Positions 6,949-12,647 of a DNA stretch of 23,492 bases are shown here, piece after piece. The stretch is from the NCBI GenBank assembly GCA_041160955.1, contig JBEAVK010000043.1, positions 1-23,492 on the forward strand. The letters run 5' to 3'. The notes beneath the pieces are model-generated. The model was not told where the DNA came from. It saw only the letters and a list, made by a program, of their open reading frames with translations, and did not search any database. The number at the start of each line of letters is the position of its first letter. Position 1 is the first letter of the stretch. The position numbers and the translations under genes were made by a program. This DNA comes from M3007 sp041160955. Its GTDB lineage: Bacteria > Bacteroidota > Bacteroidia > Chitinophagales > Saprospiraceae.

Positions 6949-8493
6949 ATGCTGAAAGTATCCGAAAGGTGGTTATTATTGATTTCCGTGCTTATTGCTG
7001 GTTTGTGTTCCATTGTGTATGAATTGGAACTGAGTACCGTTTCTTCTTATTTTTTGGGCGATAGCGTAAAGCAATTTTCCCTGATTATTGGTGTATATAT
7101 GGCCGCTATGGGTGCGGGATCTTACTTGTCTAAATATGTACCTGAGCCGCTGATTGTCTATTTTATTGTGGCCGAAATTGTATTAGGACTCGTTGGTGGT
7201 TTTAGTGTACCGATTGCCTATTGGGCCTTTGAACGTACCTCGGCGGATACTTTCCAAATATTGGTATTGTCCATTACCTTTATGATTGGGTGTATGACTG
7301 GTCTTGAGATACCGTTATTAGCCCGTATCCTAAAGGAATATTATCCGTTGCGTGCTAATTTGGCCAATGTGCTTTCGTTGGATTATATTGGTGCTTTGCT
7401 GGCTACCCTTTTGTTTCCTTTTTTGTTATTGCCCAAAATGGGGTTATTCCGAACGGCTATCGGTGTTGGTTTACTCAATATTTTGCTAGGATGGCTTATT
7501 TTGGCCTTATTAAAACCACATATCCCCAAACGCGCTAAAACACAACTACAAACCATCGCCATGATACTGATGGCAGGGTTGGGCTATTTATTGTACCAAT
7601 CGGGTGCGTTACTCGAAACTTGGCAAGACAGTGCTTATAACCACAAAGTGATATGGGCCAAACAAACGCCTTATCAGCATTTGGCAGTGACCCAAAAAGG
7701 CACAGATACACGCCTATATATTAACCGTGTGATCCAATTCTCCACCCGCGACGAATACCGCTACCACGAAGTGCTCGGCATTACGCCCATGTTAGCAGCG
7801 CCACACCGCGCCAAAGTGCTTATTTTAGGTGGCGGAGAAGGGCTTTTGGCGCGGGAAGTACTCAAATTCCCAGAAGTGGAATCCATCACTATTGTGGACT
7901 TGGATGAAGAAGTTTTCCAATTAGCCAAAACTTTTGGTCCTATCCGAGCCGCCAATAAAGATGCACTTAATCACCCAAAAGTACACCTCAAAGCGATGGA
8001 TGCTACTGTTTTTTTGCGTGAAACCGATGAAACTTTTGATGTAATCCTTTCCGACTTACCCGATCCTTCCAATGAGGCAGTTGCGCGTTTATACAGCGTT
8101 TGGTTTTACAAAATGGTACTCAACGTCCTCAATCCCACGGGTGTATTTGCCACGCAGGCCACCAGTACCTTCAATACCAAAAACGCTTATTGGTGTATTG
8201 GAAAAACGATACACGCCGCTGGTTTTGCGCAAGTGATTCCCATGCGTGCTTACGTGCCTTCCTTTGGCGAATGGGGCTTTTTTATGGCCTCCAACCGAAC
8301 TATTTATCCTGAAAAATTACAAATTAATGTACCCACTCAATTTTTAGACAGTACAATTTTGCAACATATTTTTTATTTGGAAAAAGATATTCAAGCGCCT
8401 AATGATTTAAAAATCAACCAATTAGACCAACCTGCTTTGTTAGAATATTTTTTAAAAGATTGGTCAACATGGAGCCGTGAAAAAACAAATTAA
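6949..8493 (+). CDS. Membrane-anchored spermidine-synthase-like aminopropyltransferase
   Basis: 514 aa from ATG 6949; the frame extends to a TTG at 6916, but that TTG lies inside the promoter box. Residues 8-220 hold about six to seven membrane helices. Residues 230-500 form a spermidine-synthase-type Rossmann domain: YINRVIQFSTRDEYRYHEVLG (about 257-277), AdoMet-type loop LILGGGEG (291-298), acidic IVDLDEEV (315-322), DATVFL (351-356) and DVILSDLPDPSN with catalytic-type Asp369. Canonical enzymes have GGGDG and D-S-x-D-P-x-GP, so GGGEG and DLPDPSN are variants. Family activity is transfer of aminopropyl from decarboxylated AdoMet to an amine; the substrate here is unproven. It is transcribed divergently from the YgiB/YgiC-like pair over 233 nt, supporting a joint polyamine role. 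No AdoMet decarboxylase is in the window. Confidence 0.85.
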   Translation: MLKVSERWLLLISVLIAGLCSIVYELELSTVSSYFLGDSVKQFSLIIGVYMAAMGAGSYLSKYVPEPLIVYFIVAEIVLGLVGGFSVPIAYWAFERTSADTFQILVLSITFMIGCMTGLEIPLLARILKEYYPLRANLANVLSLDYIGALLATLLFPFLLLPKMGLFRTAIGVGLLNILLGWLILALLKPHIPKRAKTQLQTIAMILMAGLGYLLYQSGALLETWQDSAYNHKVIWAKQTPYQHLAVTQKGTDTRLYINRVIQFSTRDEYRYHEVLGITPMLAAPHRAKVLILGGGEGLLAREVLKFPEVESITIVDLDEEVFQLAKTFGPIRAANKDALNHPKVHLKAMDATVFLRETDETFDVILSDLPDPSNEAVARLYSVWFYKMVLNVLNPTGVFATQATSTFNTKNAYWCIGKTIHAAGFAQVIPMRAYVPSFGEWGFFMASNRTIYPEKLQINVPTQFLDSTILQHIFYLEKDIQAPNDLKINQLDQPALLEYFLKDWSTWSREKTN

Positions 8494-8499
8494 TGGCAC

Positions 8500-8531
8500 T
8501 TGCTCTTATACTTCGTTTCTAACTACCTTTG
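8500..8531 (+). promoter_or_regulatory. Promoter of the HAD phosphatase gene
   Basis: TTG (8500-8502), 21 bp, TACCTTTG (8524-8531), a full match to the TAnnTTTG box. It starts 7 bp after the stop codon of the previous gene and ends 18 nt before the ATG at 8550, so the leader is about 14 nt. It also shows that the in-frame TTG at 8529 is promoter sequence and not a start codon. Confidence 0.6.
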
Positions 8532-8549
8532 CGGCTAGTTTTATCAGTA

Positions 8550-9227
8550 ATGGCATTAGGATTAGATCAGTTTAACGGATATATTTTTGATTTGGATGGT
8601 GTTGTGGTGGACACACGACCATACCATTTGTTGGCGTGGCAACGTATCGCCTCTGAATTGGGGGTGGAAATAGACGAAAACTCCAACGAAGTATTGCGCC
8701 GCCTTAGCAGGATGGAAGGCATTGAGAAAATAATGGAATGGGGTGGCCACTATGCAAGCGAAGCCGAAAAAATGTTTTGGGCCGATCGCAAAAACAATTG
8801 GTATATCGACCTCATTGCTCAAATGTCGCCAGATGAAGTATTACCCGGTGTTTTGGACTTTTTGAGGCTATTAAAAGAGAAAAAACGTTCGGTTGCCTTG
8901 GTTTCTTCTTCATCCAACGCCCGGAAAGTGCTTATATCCACCAAATTGGATGCCTATTTCCAAGCCGTGATTGATGGTACTATCGCAAAAAAGCGCAAAC
9001 CAGCCCCCGATTGTTTTTTAATGGCCGCACAAGAACTCCACCTTTCACCTGCACAATGTATCGTTTTTGAGGATGCACCAACAGGCGTTCTGGCAGCAAA
9101 AAGAGGCGGGTTCGCTTCGGTTGCGGTAGGAATGCACCGCGATATTTGCCAAGCCGATTATACAATTGATGGATTTGAGGAGATAGATTCTATTTTTGAT
9201 TTAGCAACAAATTTAATTCAAATATAA
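8550..9227 (+). CDS. Beta-phosphoglucomutase-type HAD hydrolase
   Basis: 225 aa, cytoplasmic. Haloacid-dehalogenase motifs are all present: motif I FDLDGVVVDT with Asp14 (nucleophile) and Asp16 (acid/base), motif II Ser119-Ser122 (LVSSSSN), motif III KKRKPAPD (Lys150), motif IV IVFEDAPTGVLAAK with Glu174-Asp175. The helical cap after motif I (YHLLAWQRIASELGV, RLSRMEGIEKIM) and the spacing match beta-phosphoglucomutase and related sugar-phosphate phosphatases; the family interconverts beta-glucose 1-phosphate and glucose 6-phosphate. Mutase or phosphatase activity cannot be decided by reading. The gene heads a run of same-strand genes that includes a GH13 amylase, which fits handling of maltose- or trehalose-derived sugar phosphate. 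The next gene begins 13 nt downstream, so the two probably share a transcript. Confidence 0.85.
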   Translation: MALGLDQFNGYIFDLDGVVVDTRPYHLLAWQRIASELGVEIDENSNEVLRRLSRMEGIEKIMEWGGHYASEAEKMFWADRKNNWYIDLIAQMSPDEVLPGVLDFLRLLKEKKRSVALVSSSSNARKVLISTKLDAYFQAVIDGTIAKKRKPAPDCFLMAAQELHLSPAQCIVFEDAPTGVLAAKRGGFASVAVGMHRDICQADYTIDGFEEIDSIFDLATNLIQI

Positions 9228-9240
9228 AGTGACAAAGGAA

Positions 9241-9846
9241 ATGAAAATTAATATTTTGCTGGCTGTGCTGGCCTTAGGACTGGGTTATGCTACCTGCAAA
9301 ACAATTAAAAAGCCCGATGCTGCTGCTGCTGAGCAACCCAAATTGATCATACCCGATGAACATGCTGGCGACCAGGACGCTGCGTTGAACTTTAAAGCAG
9401 CCCACGTATTGAGTAGTAATCCTGATAGCGCACCACCAGTTCAAATCCATCGTGCGCCTGCCCGCGTGAACGTGCCTATTGCATCGCAACCCGCGCCTAC
9501 CGCCAGTCGGAAGGCATACTTAGCCACAGGTTGGTGGCATTGCTCCGATGCGATGTGTGGCATTGATTCGCTTGTCGGACTGAGTTACAAACCGAAATGG
9601 ATGAAATTCCGCGAAGACCAAACTTTCGATGTCTTGATTAAAGGCAAAGTGGTGGATACTGGCCAATGGGCATTTGATGAGGCTAAAAATCAAATTTTCC
9701 TTTCTTGCAAAGATACCTATCTCAATAATAGTTGGCAATTGCAGGACAAAGGATTTGTGATGATTTGGAAAGGTAATACCGATCTGAATGTAACGGGTAT
9801 TCAAATTCGAGTAATTTGTAGTAAAACACAACCTGTTTGGGATTAA
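9241..9846 (+). CDS. Secreted lipocalin-like protein, 201 aa
   Basis: I take ATG 9241 (MKINILLAVLALGLGYATC) over the GTG at 9229 because an AAAGGA sequence lies just ahead of the ATG and the signal peptide then begins normally. Cys19 could be lipidated, though YATC is a poor lipobox. Residues 25-95 are a low-complexity Ala/Pro linker. Residues 96-200 form a compact beta-rich domain: GWWHC, WMKFREDQTFDVLIKGKVVDTGQWAFDE, QIFLSC, then SWQLQDKGFVMIWKG. This pattern (a WW-type start, a FxxDxTF strand, a GxW strand) resembles the lipocalin-like families common in Bacteroidota. Ligand and role are unknown. It sits 13 nt after the HAD gene and is followed by the tandem-repeat spacer at 9856-10021. 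Confidence 0.65.
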   Translation: MKINILLAVLALGLGYATCKTIKKPDAAAAEQPKLIIPDEHAGDQDAALNFKAAHVLSSNPDSAPPVQIHRAPARVNVPIASQPAPTASRKAYLATGWWHCSDAMCGIDSLVGLSYKPKWMKFREDQTFDVLIKGKVVDTGQWAFDEAKNQIFLSCKDTYLNNSWQLQDKGFVMIWKGNTDLNVTGIQIRVICSKTQPVWD

Positions 9847-9855
9847 AAGTGCATT

Positions 9856-10021
9856 TAGCGTTTAAAATTTAGCGTTTAAAATTTAGCGTTTAAAATTTAG
9901 CGTTTAAAATTTAAAATTTTTCAATATTTACTTTATAATTTGTCAATGTTAAATGTTAAATGTTAAATGTTCAATGTTAAATGTTCAATGTTAAATGTTC
10001 AACGCTAAATGTTCAATATTA
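9856..10021. repeat. Paired tandem repeats: 14-bp x4 and 7-bp x11, partly complementary
   Basis: From 9856 to 9911 the 14-mer TAGCGTTTAAAATT is repeated four times exactly. From 9945 to 10021 there are eleven contiguous heptamers: AATGTTA and AATGTTC, first three A-type, then alternating, with AACGCTA as the ninth and AATATTA as the last. The ninth heptamer region (AACGCTAAA) is the reverse complement of TTTAGCGTT in the 14-mers, so the block can fold back on itself. The heptads are phased without a gap. They fill most of the 207-nt spacer between the lipocalin-like gene and the amylase gene. Confidence 0.9.
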
Positions 10022-10027
10022 AATTTG
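9998..10027 (+). promoter_or_regulatory. Promoter of the amylase operon, partly built from the heptad repeat
   Basis: TTC (9998-10000, one mismatch to TTG), 19 bp, then TAAATTTG (10020-10027), a full TAnnTTTG match. The upstream element lies in the AATGTTC heptad and the TA of the box is the end of the last heptad. The leader to the ATG at 10054 would be about 22 nt. Confidence 0.45.
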
Positions 10028-10053
10028 AAACACCTCCGAAAGAACTATACACC

Positions 10054-11457
10054 ATGCGCTGCCTATTCTTTATTTTTCTTGCGGCAATATCCTTATCGGC
10101 TTGCCAACAACCCACCCCACCCTCGCCTGCTGTACAGCCGCCTAAAATGATATTATCCGAACGCCCTGAAATGCCCGATTGGGCTAAAAACGCTGTATTA
10201 TACGAGTTAAATACACGCCAATTTTCATCTAATGGCGATTTTAATGGCGTTACCCTCCAATTGCCGCGTTTAAAAGAACTGGGCGTTGATATTATTTGGC
10301 TAATGCCCATTCATCCCATTGGGAAGGAAAAAAGAAAAGGCTCCTTGGGTAGCCCCTATTCTGTGGTCGATTTTAAGGCCATAAACCCCGATTTTGGTAC
10401 GGAAGATGACCTGCGTCGTTTGATACAAAAAGCGCATGAAATTGGACTTAAAGTGATACTCGATTGGGTACCCAACCACACTGCTTGGGATGCTGTATGG
10501 AAAAATCAGCATCCAACATATTATACCAAATACAACGGAGATTTTACGGTTCCAATCAACGAACATGGTGAACCGATTGCCGATTGGAGCGATATATGCG
10601 ACTTGGATTATGCGCAGCCTGCCACCCGCGCAGCCATGATTGATGCCATGCAATATTGGATCAAAAAATGCGATATTGACGGGTTCCGATGCGATATGGC
10701 AGGTTTGGTGCCCAATGATTTTTGGAAAGAAGTACGGCCAGCGTTGGACACCCTAAAACCGATGTTTATGCTCAGCGAATGGCAGGATGAACCAGCGCAT
10801 TTCAATTCGTGTTTCCACGCCAATTACGGCTGGAAATTCAAAGATATTACCAAGGATATTTGGAAAGGCAAACAAGACGCGCAGTCGTTGGATACTTTGC
10901 GCGATTTTCTCAACGATTTCTATCCAAAAGACTATTGTCAACTCTATTTCACCCAAAACCACGATGAAAACTCGTGGACTGGCACCGAATCCGAACTGTA
11001 TGGTATATCCAGTGATGTGATGAATGTATTGGCCTGGACTTGGCAGGGTATGCCTATGATTTATTGCGGGCAGGAGGACAACCAAGGTCGTCGGTTAAAG
11101 TTTTTTGATCGCGATCCTATTCGTTGGAAAAAATACAGCCGATCACTGTTTTTCCAGCGGTTAAATGCGCTTAAACACGATAATCAAGCCGTTTGGAATG
11201 GTAAATTTGGGGGCGACCTTGTCAAGTTTTCAACGACCGATGATAAAAATATTTATGCTTATGGCCGGGAAAAAAATGGCGATAAGGTGATTGTCATTGC
11301 CAATTTGAACAAATTTAGTAAAACCGTTACCATTACGCCCTCTTCTAAATTTTCAGGTGCTTATGCCAATGTTTTTGGATCAAATACCATGCAAGTAACC
11401 GGAGAAATGCAAATGACGCTGAAGCCTTGGGAATACTTAGTTTTGACCAATAAATAA
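10054..11457 (+). CDS. GH13 alpha-amylase-family lipoprotein
   Basis: 467 aa. The start at 10054 gives MRCLFFIFLAAISLSAC, a lipobox with Cys17; the frame's earlier Met at 10009 lies in the repeat. A Pro-rich linker leads into a (beta/alpha)8 catalytic domain with all four GH13 regions: I, DWVPNHT (Asp137, His142); II, GFRCDMAGL (nucleophile Asp214); III, LSEWQD (acid/base Glu242); IV, TQNHDENS (His303-Asp304). A beta-sandwich C-terminal domain (about 385-467, DKVIVIANLNKFSKTVTI) follows. It should cleave alpha-1,4-glucans or oligomaltosides at the cell envelope. It lacks a long B domain and a starch-binding module, so short substrates seem likelier (inference). It heads a tight group: only 1 nt separates its stop from the SET gene. 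Confidence 0.93.
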   Translation: MRCLFFIFLAAISLSACQQPTPPSPAVQPPKMILSERPEMPDWAKNAVLYELNTRQFSSNGDFNGVTLQLPRLKELGVDIIWLMPIHPIGKEKRKGSLGSPYSVVDFKAINPDFGTEDDLRRLIQKAHEIGLKVILDWVPNHTAWDAVWKNQHPTYYTKYNGDFTVPINEHGEPIADWSDICDLDYAQPATRAAMIDAMQYWIKKCDIDGFRCDMAGLVPNDFWKEVRPALDTLKPMFMLSEWQDEPAHFNSCFHANYGWKFKDITKDIWKGKQDAQSLDTLRDFLNDFYPKDYCQLYFTQNHDENSWTGTESELYGISSDVMNVLAWTWQGMPMIYCGQEDNQGRRLKFFDRDPIRWKKYSRSLFFQRLNALKHDNQAVWNGKFGGDLVKFSTTDDKNIYAYGREKNGDKVIVIANLNKFSKTVTITPSSKFSGAYANVFGSNTMQVTGEMQMTLKPWEYLVLTNK

Positions 11458-11458
11458 A

Positions 11459-11857
11459 ATGAGTTTACAACACGCAGAAATCTATTTTGGCCCATCAGAA
11501 TTGCATGGTAGGGGCGTATTTGCAGCACGCGATATCGAAGCGGGGGAGATTATTGAAATTTGCCCGGTACTGGTATTTCCACTGAGTGAATTACCGCATA
11601 TTCGGCAAACGATGCTCGATGACTACTATTTCGACTGGGGCGAAGATGGTAAATACTATGCGGTTTGTCTGGGTTACGGCTCTTTGTACAACCACGAATA
11701 CGAACCCAATGCGGAGTATGGTATGGATTTTGAGGCCGAAACCATCGATTTTTACGCGATTAAAGCCATTCCAGCAGGCACAGAAATAACCGTAAATTAT
11801 AACGGAGAAGCAGGCAATAGGGATCGGGTTTGGTTTGAAAAAGATGATAAGGAATGA
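11459..11857 (+). CDS. Small SET-domain protein (putative lysine methyltransferase)
   Basis: 132 aa consisting of little more than a SET domain. Visible motifs: LHGRGVFAARDIEAGEIIE (15-33, the GxG AdoMet-binding strand-turn), YGSLYNHEYEPNAEY (73-87, with the NH pair at 78-79) and IPAGTEITVNYN (104-115, with the NY pair at 113-114 of the pseudoknot). There is no post-SET cysteine cluster and no pre-SET domain. SET enzymes transfer methyl from AdoMet to protein lysines; the bacterial target is unknown. The ATG follows the amylase stop by 1 nt and its stop overlaps the next gene's ATG (ATGA), so translation is probably coupled. Membership of the family is well supported, the function is inferred only. 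Confidence 0.88.
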   Translation: MSLQHAEIYFGPSELHGRGVFAARDIEAGEIIEICPVLVFPLSELPHIRQTMLDDYYFDWGEDGKYYAVCLGYGSLYNHEYEPNAEYGMDFEAETIDFYAIKAIPAGTEITVNYNGEAGNRDRVWFEKDDKE

Positions 11858-12318
11858 GAATTAACACCATGCTTCACCTCCTCCAAACAGATTCCAGTCA
11901 CCCCGATTTTGTGACGCTGGTCCAATTCCTCGATGCCGACCTACGCATTCGCGATGGCGAAGACCATGCATTTTATGCCCAATACAACAAAATTGATCTG
12001 ATTAAGCACGTTATTGTCGCTTATTTGGACGAAAAACCTGTTGGTTGCGGCGCTATTAAGGCATTTGATGCGCAAGCGATGGAAGTAAAACGGATGTATG
12101 TTTATCCTGAATTGCGCGGACAAGGTATTGCGGGTGAAGTACTACAAGGATTGGAGGCATGGGCCGCGACATTGGGCTACGAAAAATGTATTTTAGAAAC
12201 AGGCCAAATGCAACCAGAGGCGATTCGTTTGTACCAAAAAAGTGGTTATACTGTTATACCGAATTATGGGCAATATGTGGGTATTGACAATAGTGTTTGC
12301 TTTGAAAAAGTGTTGTAA
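11854..12318 (+). CDS. GNAT-family N-acetyltransferase
   Basis: 154 aa with the classical GNAT fold order: strand HVIVAYLDEKPVGCGAIKAF (52-71), then MEVKRMYVYPELRGQGIAGEVLQGLEAWA (76-104), whose R-G-Q-G-I-A loop (88-93) binds acetyl-CoA pyrophosphate, then CILETG (112-117) and a C-terminal EAIRLYQKSGYTVI (122-135). It transfers acetyl from acetyl-CoA to an amine of unknown identity. The ATG at 11854 overlaps the SET stop by 4 nt; Met6 at 11869 is a possible alternative start. It closes the amylase-SET-GNAT run. Confidence 0.9.
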   Translation: MRINTMLHLLQTDSSHPDFVTLVQFLDADLRIRDGEDHAFYAQYNKIDLIKHVIVAYLDEKPVGCGAIKAFDAQAMEVKRMYVYPELRGQGIAGEVLQGLEAWAATLGYEKCILETGQMQPEAIRLYQKSGYTVIPNYGQYVGIDNSVCFEKVL

Positions 12319-12493
12319 TGTAAGCAATTATTGGTTATTCGTTCCTAACAATAGTGCTGCCAAATATGCATCATTGTGGGCAAAAAACTACTCATTATTG
12401 GTCAAGATCTTGGGGCTATTGGCAGATTGAATAACTAGAGTGCGTGACAAAATCGGGGCATGATGTTTTATTTATGCAAACAATGGATTTCAA

Positions 12494-12536
12494 CTAAATT
12501 GTCGGGGTGACAGAAAAAGTCGCCCCGACAATTTAG
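12494..12536. repeat. 18-bp stem hairpin with a 7-nt loop
   Basis: CTAAATTGTCGGGGTGAC is followed by AGAAAAA and then GTCGCCCCGACAATTTAG. The arms pair at 17 of 18 positions, and the exception is a G-T pair that can form a wobble in RNA. There is no T-run after it, so it is not a classical terminator. It may still end transcription from the GNAT operon, or be a dispersed palindromic repeat. Confidence 0.75.
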
Positions 12537-12634
12537 CACTACCCCCCTTTGAGCCAACTTTGAAATTTCGTTGGTTAGCATTGTAAAATCTTTTGGTAAA
12601 AACAAAAGTGTACGTTTATAAAGTTATTCGTTCC

Positions 12635-12642
12635 TATATTTG
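12635..12642 (+). promoter_or_regulatory. Promoter -7 box almost touching the S9 peptidase start
   Basis: TATATTTG is a full TAnnTTTG match, and only CCCCC separates it from the ATG at 12648. Transcription would begin at or within one or two bases of the start codon, so the mRNA should be leaderless or nearly so. The upstream TTG element is not clear. Confidence 0.5.
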
Positions 12643-12647
12643 CCCCC

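Larger units (their letters stand above)
12319..12647. other. 329-nt gene-free spacer with a hairpin, a 14-bp direct repeat and a possible gene scrap
   Basis: No full gene. GTTATTCGTTCCTA occurs at 12334-12347 and again at 12623-12636, where it runs into the promoter box of the next gene. A GTG frame at 12376-12438 reads VGKKLLIIGQDLGAIGRLNN and stops; its first half is protein-like and may be the start of a lost gene or chance. A strong hairpin occupies 12494-12536. The rest is unremarkable AT-rich sequence. Confidence 0.6.

Noticed and set aside
8529..8549. TTG start for the HAD enzyme
   Set aside because: The TTG is the end of the TACCTTTG promoter box; the same reasoning rejects TTG starts at 6916 and 15790.
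9945..10021. Regular short repeats as a possible CRISPR array
   Set aside because: Units are 7 bp with no unique spacers and no cas genes are present; this is a tandem repeat.
10009..10053. Upstream Met of the amylase within the heptad repeat
   Set aside because: It lies before the promoter box and would bury the lipoprotein signal peptide.
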